A DNA stretch of 64,000 nt from assembly GCA_963921825.1 (NCBI GenBank), contig OY997594.1, forward strand, positions 39,550,557 through 39,614,556, in the 5' to 3' direction. Source of the stretch: Erodium maritimum (Eukaryota > Streptophyta > Magnoliopsida > Geraniales > Geraniaceae). This document shows, piece after piece, positions 36,056 to 46,911 of this stretch. Position numbers and translations under genes: made by a program. Below the pieces are notes generated by a model. That model did no database searches. It was not told where the DNA came from and worked only from the letters and a program-made list of their open reading frames with translations. The first letter of the stretch is position 1, and each line of letters begins with the position of its first letter.

Positions 36056-37132
36056 GGGAACAGCTCATTGACTTGGTCAGCAACTCGAATCTCTAGGATA
36101 CAAAGGAAGATTTTTGAGAGGGAGAAATTGGATTATCCGCGAAAGAGCACAAAAGGTCAGGATCATCAGGTGACATTGAGCCACTAATTGTCATCTGAAA
36201 TGAACCTAAAAATCCTCTCATGTTATGGAATGTGTGAAGAATAATCTTCATCCATTCAAAGGATGAGAAATTGGGTCGGTTTGAGTGTAAAGAGTATAGC
36301 GTATTATGACAAGTAATGATTCTTGGTGGTCTAAGTATATCCATTACTTAAACCGTAGGGAATTAATCAACCGTGGACTGCAATTCTCTACAACTCTGAT
36401 TCTCTTCCAGTTCTTGGAGGACGAAGGGATTCGTATCTCCCTTAACAGAACTGGTCTTCTTTTTGGTCCTTAAGGTTTAAAGACTGTCATCTTCTACTCA
36501 TTCATTGTGCTTTCAGTTGGATGATTTGGTCCAAGTTTATTCACTGAGAGCAATCTATACTTCATGGGTGGAAATGTTTCTTAAAAAATAGTGGAAAATC
36601 ATGGCAGGAATCATGATTTTGGTATATGACCTGCAAATAATGAATGTGTGTTCAACAAAGCTCAAGTGAATGTGGTTTAGCCGGTTTGGAAGATTCATAC
36701 TCCATCTTATTGGTTACTGCAGATTTTCCTATTTTCTTCACTTGTAACGAAATGTTGCTTGGAGTAGAAATTTATTATCATGTTTTTTTAGTACGAGTGT
36801 AATTTCTTTGTTGTTGGAGCTTCTCTTTGGGAAAATGGAGAATTGATACAAAATCGTCAATAAAAACAAATAATGAATAATTTTGTGGATTTACAAATTA
36901 CAAGTACATACAGTATTTGTGGGAGAAGACAATGGGTAAATAGATAGTAAATATCGTCCCATTACCTACTCAAGTCTTAAACATGCACTTACTAACTCAA
37001 CTGGTTTGCCACGTTTTAGTAAACATGATGTAGAAAGAAGGATGATTGTTGAATTTGGATTCATATTTTCTCGTAGGACAATGATTGTTGAAACCAATCC
37101 GCCTGCTTCCACTTAATAAAGCAGCTCAAGGC
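36056..37132. other. Intergenic DNA downstream of the annexin
   Basis: About 1 kb between the LINE tail and the annexin stop codon. I see no supported gene, RNA or transposon here; short open frames have no recognisable motif. It should include the annexin 3' untranslated region at its right end. Confidence 0.5.
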
Positions 37133-37429
37133 TCAAGCTTGGACTTGACCTAGCAGGGCAAGAAGCATCGTCTCATAGTCTCCACCAGTGTCCTTGGTGA
37201 TAGCGCTCTCCAGAGTGACAGAGTCCCTCTGCTGAAACTCCTCTTTTATGAGCTTCATGTCAACCTCGGCCCTCGTAACCACAACTCTTGTGAGCGTTCC
37301 TTCATCAGTTCCTCTTCTGTCTATAGCCACACGAAGAAGCTTTTCAAAATACTTCTCTGGCCGGGTTAAGCACTTGACTGCGCCCCTTAGCAATTTAAGG
37401 TACTTGTCGCTGGAGTCGGGTTTCAAATC
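37133..37429 (-). CDS. Annexin exon 5 with stop codon
   Basis: 297 bases, 98 codons plus stop: [16 protein letters not shown] to [10 protein letters not shown]. It covers repeat 4 with its [10 protein letters not shown] calcium loop. The acceptor is TTTTAG. Confidence 0.92.
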   Translation of the reverse strand, partial: DLKPDSSDKYLKLLRGAVKCLTRPEKYFEKLLRVAIDRRGTDEGTLTRVVVTRAEVDMKLIKEEFQQRDSVTLESAITKDTGGDYETMLLALLGQVQA

Positions 37430-38383
37430 CTAAAATCAAGACTTGACTATTTCAATAAACAAGAGGTTACCAGGTCATATAAAGCTCACTTTCATACCTT
37501 GTTGATATACCTCCCAAAGTCATCTTTATACTGATTCAGCGTGGCAATGATCTGGACTTTGCTCCTTGTGGACAAAATCCTGATGATTTCCTCGTCACTA
37601 TAGGCCTTGTCCGAAATCTTGTCCCCGAGTATTTTAGATTCAGATTTTGCTACTTCTGTGTCCACTTCCTCTCCCTCATATCTGTAGGTGCTTATAAGAG
37701 GCACTAGAAGCTGTGACAAACACAACATAGTAGTTTTGGAATAGAGGAATAATTCGTTGCAGATTGAAATTGGTTCTAGTTTTGTGAGGTAGAAGGTGAA
37801 CCTTGCGGAAGTCACCAGTGGTGTGATGTGCCACATCCTCCTCAAGGGACTTGTGATAAAGAGCCTGGTAAGCCTTCTTTACTAGAAGTAGTTCGTTTGA
37901 AGTCCTGGCGCATGCAATTTCGACAAGAAGAGCAGAGCTCGAATTAGATCCCTTTGTGACTTCATTAGCCAATATTGCATCCCTCTCAGGTGGATCTAAA
38001 GCCCAGAGCTTTACCAACACCTGATTTTAAGAAATACGGGAAACGAGTATGAGTAAAGAGCAGAGACACTAGTCTTTTGAGGGCATATTTATAACTGGCC
38101 TCAAAGTGACTTGAGAGTTCCTTGTCCAGCTCCATGAGGAGATCTTCTCCGTAGGTTTCGGAATAGGTTTGTCGAATAGCCTTGCGCTGAGCAGCATTCT
38201 GCGAGCCAATATGGAGATGATCAAATCCTCATTGGTTCCCCATCCTGCAACCATATATCATCAAAATATGAGGATTGGAAGGACAAGGAGATGCTGAAAA
38301 GGGGCACCTGAGAAGGCTTTGCGGAGCTGCTCGCAGTCATCGGCTGCAGAGGGGACTTCATCAGGCACAGCGATAGTCGACAT
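37133..38383 (-). CDS. Annexin (plant D1/D2-like), five exons, one apparent frameshift
   Basis: Annexins bind acidic membrane lipids in a Ca2+-dependent way and act at the plasma membrane and in exocytosis and stress responses. Exons by coordinate: 38,383-38,308, 38,244-38,100, 38,020-37,802, 37,710-37,498 and 37,429-37,133. The ATG at 38,383 starts [20 protein letters not shown], a typical plant annexin amino end. Repeat 1 carries the Ca2+ loop GWGTNED and repeat 4 carries [18 protein letters not shown]; the end is [16 protein letters not shown]. Exon lengths sum to 950 bases. A whole frame of 316 residues, the usual annexin length, needs 951. The discrepancy falls in exon 2 near 38,195, where RRM replaces the family's RRN. 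Intron 2 would use a GC donor. All other junctions are GT-AG. It is either a recently disabled gene or carries a sequencing error. Confidence 0.88.
37498..37710 (-). CDS. Annexin exon 4
   Basis: 213 bases, 71 codons, phase 0: [19 protein letters not shown] to [11 protein letters not shown]. It covers repeat 3. The acceptor is CACAG and the donor GTATGA. Confidence 0.9.
37802..38020 (-). CDS. Annexin exon 3
   Basis: 219 bases, 73 codons, phase 0 at both ends: [20 protein letters not shown] to [14 protein letters not shown]. It covers the end of repeat 1 and most of repeat 2. The acceptor is TCAG and the donor GTTCAC. Confidence 0.9.
38100..38244 (-). CDS. Annexin exon 2, with apparent one-base deletion
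   Basis: 145 bases after the acceptor TTGCAG. It begins [15 protein letters not shown] and then shifts frame: the following bases encode [20 protein letters not shown] in another frame, as expected of repeat 1. One base appears to be missing in the AGAATGC run near 38,195. The exon ends at TTTGAG, followed by GCCAGT instead of a GT donor. Confidence 0.85.
38308..38383 (-). CDS. Annexin exon 1
   Basis: 76 bases encoding [20 protein letters not shown] and the start of RKAFSG. It ends TTCTCAG before GTGCCC, a GT donor, in phase 1. Confidence 0.88.
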
Positions 38384-39146
38384 TGCGATGATCCAATCCG
38401 AATCGCCTTTTTCTCCCCAATCAACTGTATTGCTTTCGCTGCGGAAGGAAATGATCAATTCAATGGCTTTTTAACATACAAGATGCGACTCTCTCGGAAT
38501 GTTTGCCAATTATTTCATGTCCTTCCTTCGCTTTCCTTTATTTTTCTATTTACTATTATTTCTTTCTAATTTAATTCTAACTTTCTTCTGTGGTGATGAT
38601 AAATCCACCGGAATGAATGATAGAAATCCACACAATTATGTCGAATTACCCTTCCAATTAGCCTATAAATATATTCGGTTGAATTTAACTAATAGAATGA
38701 TTGTTTGGAACATTTTAGTTATCGAGAAGAAAGAAAATGTATTTGAAAAGATGGTATGAGTTTTAAGATGGCAAACACAACGCATCGAAACAAGGTCCAC
38801 AATGACGGATTTAGCTTTTCTAATGAGGGCATTGAATTTATATGTAAAAAATAACGTTGATATAATATAAATCAACAAGAGAATATTAATACTGCATAAA
38901 ATACGATAAAGTAATACTTATAACAAGACGTGTCGTCGACATTTCATATTTTAAAGATGTTGTAGAATACCTTCATTTTCAATACAATAAGAATTATATT
39001 TCTCGATGCATACGATCATGATATCATTCATCCAGTACTCTCACATTCGATTTCTCAATCGAGTCTTAATGATATTCATTGAAAAAAAAAATACTTTTTC
39101 CACATACAAAAGCGACTGGTAAGATCAGTGTCAAAGAAACCAACAA
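38384..39146. other. Upstream region of the annexin
   Basis: About 0.76 kb of AT-rich sequence between the annexin ATG and the Pack-MULE. It should hold the 5' untranslated region and core promoter, but I cannot assign a specific TATA box or regulatory site on the minus strand with confidence. Confidence 0.5.
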
Positions 39147-39155
39147 ATAAACTAA

Positions 39156-40645
39156 GGGAAAATTTCATTTTACCACCCTGTCAAACATTTAACTTCAGTT
39201 TGATACCCTGGCATAAATTTTTATCAGTTTCATACCCAAACCAAACATTTAATTTCACTTTCATACCCAACCGGGTAAAATGTCCAAAATACCCCTAACT
39301 ATTACTCAAATTTTCATCTTATGCCATTGGCTCAGAATTTGAAAGTAAGTGAAATGACAATAATACCCTTCATTGTTTAGGGTGTTAAACTGAAAATTTC
39401 AATAATTTTAAAACAAAATCAGTTTTTTTTTTATAAATTCAATTTTTATTTTCAAAAAATTCAGATTTTAATTTTAAAAATACATAAAATAAATTTTTTT
39501 TTATAAAAATCATTTTTTTTATTAAAAACAGTTTTATTTTTTTAAAAAAATTAATTTTATTTATATTAAAAAAAATTATGGAGCTCACGAGTTCATCTTC
39601 TCCGGCGTGGTCTCCGTCCACCCCTCCGCCGCCGCCGTCGTCCCCGGCCAGCCCACCTCCGCCGCCTCCTCCTCCCTCTTCCACGTCCTCCCCCTCCCAC
39701 TCCCACGCCCCTCCCCAGATTTGGTTCAGATCTGATTTGAACCAGATCTGAACCAGAGGAACTCCCATAGAAAACTCCCATGCAAGAACAGTTTCTTGAG
39801 CAGATAGCTTCACACACTGAGAAGTTTACATTGTACAGCACAGGCTCAGAAAAAGTATTGGCAGAGTATTTCACACCATTGCCAAGGCTCAAATATGAGA
39901 GCAGTGACAAATTCAATTGATTGTGGCTGCTGAATGAGTTACAAGTAAATGGAAATGAGTGAGAACCACTGCTTGGGACACAACCTTTTGAATTTTGTGA
40001 ACTTACATGGAAGCCAGCCGGACATGAACAACTTGGACTACCAAATCTGTTTTTTTTTTTGGATTTGGTTCAGATTTGGTTCAAATCAGATCTGAACCAA
40101 ACCTGGGGAGGGGCGTGGGAGTGGGAGGGGGGGGGGGCGTGGAAGAGGGAGGAGGATGCGGCGGAGGTGGGCTGGTCGGGGACGACGGCGGCGGCGGAGG
40201 GGTGGCCGAGACCACGCCGGAGAAGACGAACTCGCGAGCTCCAGAATTTTTTTTTAAATATAAATAAAACTGTTTTTAATAAAAAAAAATGATTTTTATA
40301 AAAAAAAATTATTTTATGTATTTTTAAAATTATAATCTGATTTTTTGAAAATAAAAATTGAATTTATAAAAAAAAACTGATTTTGTTTTAAAATTATTGA
40401 AATTTTGAGTTTAACACCCTAAACAATGAAGGGGATTATTGTCATTTCACATACTTTCAAATTCTGAGCCAATGGCATGAGATGAAAATTTGAGTAATAG
40501 TTAGGGGTATTTTGGACATTTTACCCGGTTGGGTATGAAAGTGAAATTAAATGTTTAGTTTGGGTATGAAACTGATAAAAATTTATGCCAGGGTATCAAA
40601 CTGAAGTTGAATGTTTGATAGGGTGGTAAAATGAAATTTTCCCAT
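39156..40645. mobile_element. Pack-MULE carrying a receptor-kinase gene fragment
   Basis: The inverted ends begin GGGAAAATTTCATTTTACCA and extend about 590 bp each (39,156 to about 39,755, and about 40,061-40,643). A perfect 9-bp target duplication, ATAAACTAA, lies at 39,147-39,155 and 40,646-40,654, two bases outside the right inverted end. The inner parts of the ends are GC-rich and outer parts AT-rich. No transposase is present. The centre, about 39,756-40,060, is a piece of a host gene. Mutator-like elements with captured gene parts are known as Pack-MULEs. Confidence 0.88.
39735..40055 (-). pseudogene. Captured fragment of a G-type lectin S-receptor-like kinase gene (EGF/SLG to PAN region)
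   Basis: The minus strand reads SPSCSCPAGFHVSSQNSKGC, the Cys-rich block with the C-x-C-P-x-G-F and G-C-V-P pattern. It continues through YLSLGNGVKYSAN and SVCEAICSRNCSCMGVFYG, the Cys spacing of the PAN/apple domain of plant S-domain receptor kinases. Only this extracellular part is present; lectin, transmembrane and kinase parts are absent. The reading frame is open across the fragment and runs on into the inverted end at its low-coordinate side. It is a transposon cargo, not a working receptor. Confidence 0.8.
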
Positions 40646-40654
40646 ATAAACTAA

Positions 40655-40973
40655 TTGATACACATCATTTGTTTTCGTCTCTACTATTTTTTCAGCAAAA
40701 GTACTAATACTTTTCAAAATTTTAAAATCATCAGCGGAATGCATATCTTTAATGTAAATGTCAAATTATGTCTAAAGAGTATTAAGATATAACATAGAGA
40801 TATCTTGAGGAAAACCCAACAAATTTGACTAGCGTCTGTTTGTCAAAATGTACGATTAATTCATCTACACATAAGCATGTTATGCATAAAAGAAAATCCG
40901 TATTGACCACGTTGAATCGACCGTTTAATTCTTGAAATTGCAAATCTGTAATGGAATAAAAACACTCCACATA
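40655..40973. other. Unassigned intergenic stretch
   Basis: About 320 bp of AT-rich DNA between the Pack-MULE and the Tekay-like derivative. I see no supported feature. It is continuous with the sequence after 50,336 once the Tekay-like insertion is removed. Confidence 0.45.
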
Positions 40974-40978
40974 TTAAT

Positions 40979-43900
40979 TGTCACGCCCCAAATCCGGTTT
41001 TGACCGAATTCGAGACGTGAACTAAAACAATAATAATTTTCATCGAAAATAAAGCCAAAAAGTCTCAATTCATAATTTTAAAACTTTGAACAATGCCGCG
41101 AGTCACAGCTCGATAAAAACAATGGTAAAATACTTAAACGACTAAAGTTACGTCTCTGGAGACTAGCCCGAATCCCCGTCAGCTCCCTAGCTTCGAGAAT
41201 CCTGCTAGCACAAGACCCGCTCAACACCTGAAACACAACAAAGTAAGGGGGTGAGCTTACGCTCAGTAGGAAAAATAGTTAAGGTTATGAGCCACAGTTC
41301 ACCACCACGGGTAACCGTCCAATTAAGGCATACTAGTAAACCACAACTATTAACAGTCAAACTAACAAATTACTCCAAGACAACACTTAGCCTTCCGTCG
41401 GGCACAATCCGTAACACAAACTCACAGCGACCCGAACTCATACCACGTTCCACAACTAGCTCTTGACACCCATCACCTAACAATTCTCAATGAACAACAC
41501 CTACGGTTATCTCACAACCGACCACACGTGCGAACTCGCACTATAACACAAGAATCAGGTCCAACATCACCTCGAGCCACCCAACACTCTCACAAGACTC
41601 AAGTCTCACTTAACCCAATGCACAAACCTAGACAACCCGCACGGCTCACACAACAGACAATGCACAAAGCCCAACAACACGCACAGTGCACACAGCAAAC
41701 CCACCCTAAATATAGTATAACCATTTCCAACGTCCCTGGCTATCACAACCCGTCCTCTTATATCGCACCGGAACTCTAAGCCTCGGTTCCCACACCCGGT
41801 TACCGATTGCCCTCACAAAATCATAAACATATTTAGAATAAATGCACAGAGCAAAACAGCAAGGAAGGGCACACAGCGAGATACACACAAACAAAATACT
41901 AGAAAAAAGGCACACAACAGAACACACGTAGAGTCCATAGGACAGCACACAACAAAAAAACAGGGAAGGGCCCGAACGAGACGCACACAGATGTCGTAAA
42001 CTGCGGGAGCCAACTCCACCGATTTGCACACAGCTGCTTATATCGTACCGGAACACACATCGTTAGTCACGATATCTTCCTCCTCACACAGATGAAGGGT
42101 AACATCCTTGACCGGAAATCCTTCAATCCGATGTCTTCCTCCTCAAACAGATGAAGGGCGATACGCTCATATATACCGAACTGGTCATATCTTCCACCTC
42201 ACACAGATGAAGGGCGATACTCTCATATATACCGAACTGGTCATATCTTCCTCCTCACACAGATGAAGGGCACTACTCAACATGAGTATAAGACCGGCAC
42301 ACACCTCGATCAATCCCGTCCCGGATTATGAGTCATCTGATCACACCGTCCTTGGCCTCGACATGGGTATCCATCCAGCTACGCCGTATCTTAAACACAA
42401 AACAGGGTTTCGCACACAGCACAATCACTGATGGTCTCGGTATACCAGTCGGACCATCTCAGCATACACCCGGTCTATCACTCACCCGGTCATATCACAA
42501 TCAAGGTTCACATTATCAAACATGGCACACTTGTCCACACAGTCACATCATGCAACACCGAGTAAAATCTCATTAGACTCCTAATCAGACTCCTAACTGT
42601 CACGTACTTACCGTCACTTACCGACACCACAATCAGCGTGGTAACCCCACCGACTTAACCGGTATCAAATCCCCAACCATCACAGAGTTCAACATATCGA
42701 ATAAACATGAAATAACCACACAGGTCATCAACATGCATCACTAATTCAATTCTACTCTTTTTCATGTTCGTTATTTATTATCCATTTAAACAACACAAGG
42801 CACACCAAGCAGATACACACAACAAACAACCCTACAGCACGACATGGCCCGAATCTACCAGCACGGCAATTCCCAAGACAGAAAACGTAAATGTTCACAG
42901 TTTATACATCTACGCTAGTTGTTCACATCCTACATGTCAAACTATGATCTTTCCGGTTTTATTATTAAACCCTAATCATGCACGCTAGTAACTTTCCGTA
43001 ATTAAAGCGGAATCCGCTACTTTCCCTACCTCAAGACGATACTACAGCAGCGTCTCCTAGCTGCTGACGACCGGGCCAACACCGTCTTCTAGGGCGAAGT
43101 CCACGAAGTCCAAGTCTGATTTTAACAGATAAAACTTACACTCAGAAACGGTACAGTCCAAATAACGACAAGTTGACCTTTAAACTCGAACGATTCAAAA
43201 GCGGGACCAAACGACGAATCGGGTTCGAGCACCCAAACCCTGAGCATAGAACCCGGTGCACGTTTCCCGAGGTACAGTGCCCAATGCACGTTTTCCGAGG
43301 TGCGGGTTCCGAGGCACGAATCTAGAGGCACGGGGTTCGAGGCACGGTTCCGATGTACCCGATTCAGCGGTTCAATTTGTAATCTCGTTCTAAGTCCGAT
43401 TGTTTTAAGGTTTCAAATCCGTTAACGTTCCGGTGAATCGGTCCAACTCAAAATATTCCTCGAAAAGTCCAATAGTCCAAAAAATCCTTTTTATAATCAA
43501 ACTGATTTCGTTTTAAAATGTTTCCCTTTTCAAAATAATTTCTTTAATTTACTGCTTCAACAGAATCTGCTCCAAAAAAATTCCATAATAAAAAATGTAC
43601 GGGAAGAACAACGAAAGAAAGGGAAGGAATAAGACTTCGGGTTTGAATCTGGCTGCCCAACGACGAAAGCGTCGCCGGTGACCCAAAACCTCACGGTTTT
43701 GTGAATCTCACCGTGGGGGAAAAAAGGCGGCAACGGGAATGGTTGTGGCGCGGCGGAGTACGGGTGCTGGAGCGGCGGAGCACGGCAGGTCGTCTCTCCT
43801 CAGATCTGGACGGTGCGACGGCACCCGTCCCAGATCCGGAAAGAACGACGACGCTGGTTCTCGGTTCACACGCGGGTTGAATGGAGAAGAAGGAGAAATC

Positions 43901-44423
43901 GAGAAGGAGGAGCTCGGGCTTTGAAAGGAGAGGGGGAGGGACGACGGTGGCGGCCTGAACCGAAGGCGCGGTTTCTGGTGCAAAGATCGACTCCTTTGCC
44001 GGCGAGCCCGAAACGTCCACGGGGAGAGATGGCGAGCTCGGTGTAGGGGAAAAAGGGAGCGGCGACTGAGGGAGAGGGATGGAGACGGATACGGTGCGGC
44101 GGCTTGCGGTGTTGGTCGGAGAAGATGAGGAGAGGAGAAGAGGCGGGGTCGGAGATGGGGTGTGCGGCGGCTTGGCTGTTTGAGAAGAGAAGACGAGGGA
44201 AGGGTTCGAGAGAGTCGGGACGAGGAAAGGGTGAGGACGGCGCTGAAATGGTCCTCAAACCCTAGCTCGGGGCTTATATAGCGCGGGCTTGGGCCGGGTT
44301 TGAAACTTGGGCCGGGTCTGCCCGATCCAGCCCAAACATTTTTTTAAACCACTTATTGCACATTCTTACCCCGTCATTTCAAATTGCAAAAGATAACCCC
44401 AGTTTAAATAAGCGGGCTTTACA
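40979..44423 (-). repeat. 3' LTR of the Tekay-like derivative
   Basis: 3445 bp running TGTCACGCCCC to GGCTTTACA in plus reading. In minus orientation a TATA box (CTATATAAG) at about 44,274-44,282 marks a short U3, followed by about 3.3 kb of transcribed LTR. A GC-rich stretch (43,600-44,260) gives long Ser/Pro/Arg-rich open frames without known domains. Confidence 0.92.
42066..42276 (+). repeat. Repeat of about 56 bp, four units, in the left LTR
   Basis: Four copies of a unit containing ATCTTCCTCCTCACACAGAT and GAAGGGC. The right LTR has only three units (48,001-48,151). This unit-number difference arose after or during the last transposition. Confidence 0.85.
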
Positions 44424-45744
44424 GTCTACGCCCCTTAAAAGAATTTCGTACTCGAAATTTAAAATGAACCACTCCACTCGACCCTGTCTCAGGGAACGTC
44501 CGATTACAACTCCTAGTCCGTTATCACCCAACCACACGAAACAACAAAAGCTTGCCATTCTAAATCGGAATACTCCATCGGTAAAGACGTCGCAACGACA
44601 TACGTAGCTTGGTCGAGACACCCTATACCGGGACCATCAGTCGATATTGATATCACCCCGAACAAAACTCATATGTACTTAAACAAAACCCCACCACCGA
44701 CACTTCTCATCGACTACTCACTTCATTGAACCAAGTATCGCATACACAACGAACAAAAGAAGTCCACGTCCAACCCCTCACATTAACACAAGGAAGCAAC
44801 ACTTAACTCGATCAGATTACAAGTCGTTCCCTCCAAAGTCACCACCAACTGAAGACACTATAAGAACCAGACCCTCATGTGCTGAACAGCTTGGATAACT
44901 CGCGCGCATCTCATCCTCGCGCTTCCACGTCAACTCTGCGCGGTTCTCAATCGTCCACGATCCACGCGACCCTTCAGTCGCCTTTTCTAGCAACTCGAGA
45001 CCACAAGGTCAACTGTAAATCCTCAAGTGTGCCCCGCTTGGGCAATTGACCCGACCTACCATCCAACGCTTCGCACGGTGTCATAGTGTTACTGGCCTGA
45101 AAGCGCTGTGGTAGTCGTACTCGACGATTTTTTTCCGGATACCTCGTGAGGTACTCCCACTTCTACCATACCAGACACACACCCGTCGACCACAACGTAC
45201 TCGGTCGGTATGTCCAACGAGCCTTCAGCTCGAAAAAGGAGTGCTCACCCTCATCAGTTCACATAAGTTCCACTCCCTTGCTTGTCAAGCAGTCAGCGCA
45301 TTCAACACAGATCAAAGCACACGGCCAAAATGGCAATCAACGTCACCCATGCAGTACTATGCAACCACAACACGGCGAACACATCACCCCAAAGACGCTC
45401 ATCGACACAACTTACCAAGAATATATCGTCAGTCTAGATATCCTATACCGGAATACACTTCTCTTGGAACATGCCTCAAGAAAGTCTCACGCATCACAAT
45501 GCTATAGTTCCACCACAGTATACCAACCGAGCCAACTTACCACAATACAGCACATCGATCTCCACATAATACACGGTTGTAGTCCAACACAAGAAGGCCT
45601 CCAACAACGGCCAATCCACCCTAATCTTATGCGCATGGCACGTACCTTGTCAAACCAACTCACCCATAACTGGGGTATCCGAACATAAGGGTTCGTCTCG
45701 AGGCTTTACTCTTGAGCCTAACTTCTCAGCAAGAGTAGAAGAAA

Positions 45745-45790
45745 ACGGAAGAGTGCGACACCTGTGGGTTATGGGCCCACCGCACTTCCG
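45745..45790 (-). repeat. Extended hairpin formed by the tRNA fragment and a flanking inverted copy
   Basis: On the minus strand CGGAAGTGCG of the D-arm region is followed, after the anticodon arm, by CGCACTCTTCCG. Together with the GTGGG/CCCAC anticodon stem this makes one long interrupted hairpin. The two mismatches to the real tRNA both fall in this stem and improve its pairing. Confidence 0.65.
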
Positions 45791-45805
45791 CTGCGCCACT
45801 CTGAT
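45760..45805 (-). other. 5' half of initiator tRNA-Met embedded in the retrotransposon
   Basis: The minus strand starts ATCAGAGTGGCGCAGCGGAA and continues through GTGGGCCCATAACCCACAGG. This is 46 bases matching plant initiator tRNA-Met positions 1-46 with two mismatches: 5' acceptor strand, D arm and the whole anticodon arm with anticodon CAT. The T arm and 3' acceptor strand are missing, so it is not a tRNA gene. The orientation is the same as the element's RNA. Confidence 0.85.
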
Positions 45806-46896
45806 CTCATCTCTACTCGGTCACCTTCCCTGACCATTCTGACCGCCTGTCGGTACTACGGGGGCCCTCCACCGCTCGCTACTCGTCTCCAACGTACCGG
45901 CTGTCGACGGTGTGATCACACTGGTCCCCCGTTCTAACAAGACGGGCCCTGACGATGCTCTAGGTCCCATCGGCCTCATACCGTCAGAAAGAGCTTGTGG
46001 CCGGAAGAACCCTGCGGTTCTTCGACCCTCAGTTACCGAACCTCGCACGGTTCCGCATCATTGCTCGATCGCTACCGAGTCTTACGGACTCTCGCGGTTT
46101 CTCTATGACCTCGTTCCACTGTCATCGTCGTAATAACTATCTCAACCTACACCTGAATCATCAGGTTGAGGACTCGATCCAAACCCGGGGCTCGGGGCTC
46201 TCTCTTGAACCTCTTGCATCGGTTCGCCTCGACTGCCACCCAAACCGGTGCAAGCGGCCCACGATGTAACTCTGGCCTCGTACCACATCTCTGATACTCC
46301 GTCCCGTTGCAGCCCGGGACCTGCTGGTGTTGTTCCTTTTAACCTCCCCAATGGGAGTAACCTGGGCACTTGTGCCCCCAACGGCTTACCTCTCATACCT
46401 CGAGGTGCCAGGACGCAAGTACCCTCCACACGGGTAACGCCCACGTTCAGTTTCTTACTCTAAAAAACGACGCGCTTAAAATAACTAACGCCACACACAG
46501 TCCACTCACTACTACTCATATTAATAATAATATACTTAATATAGTATAGTCACACAGATGCACACAGCAAAGAAGTTAGCACACTAGTGCTTCACACAGA
46601 CTTATATACACACAGATCATATATACACACAACAGAATTACACACAATTTCACACTTAGGCCACATAGGCTACAATTACACTACATGCAAAACCACAAAG
46701 CACCCTCATATTTCAGTTTCAAATTCTTAGCAGTCCTCTTTCTAACATAACATTCATGTTGACATCGCGTCGTTACAACCTGATTCAGGCGTCCCTGAAC
46801 TACGTTGTAACCACTTGACATCCCCCCATTCATGTCCAGCTACAGTGGCCCCTATAGCCGAATCGTGATGGTACATACACTTCAAAATGAAACCAC

Positions 46897-46908
46897 GCTC
46901 TGATACCA
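46897..46908 (-). other. Primer-binding site of the Tekay-like derivative
   Basis: The minus strand reads TGGTATCAGAGC three bases from the 5' LTR end at 46,912. It is complementary to the 3' end of initiator tRNA-Met. Confidence 0.92.
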
Positions 46909-46911
46909 AAT

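Larger units (their letters stand above)
44424..46911 (-). pseudogene. Internal region of the Tekay-like derivative (fossil pol remnant and leader)
   Basis: A polypurine tract (TTTTAAGGGGCGTAGAC on the minus strand, 44,424-44,440) adjoins the 3' LTR. At about 44,860-45,190 the minus strand retains the pol carboxyl end: an integrase-tail-like stretch and the chromodomain-type ending LTWKREDEMRASYP. From there to the primer site at 46,897-46,908 I find no recognisable reverse transcriptase, protease or gag domain. The plus-strand open frame at 45,146-45,688 is antisense to this remnant and not a gene. Confidence 0.75.

Noticed and set aside
45146-45688. 180-codon plus-strand frame in the Tekay-like derivative
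   Set aside because: It runs antisense to the pol remnant and has no recognisable domain.
45760-45805. A functional tRNA-Met gene
   Set aside because: Only the first 46 bases are present; the T arm, internal B box and 3' acceptor strand are missing.
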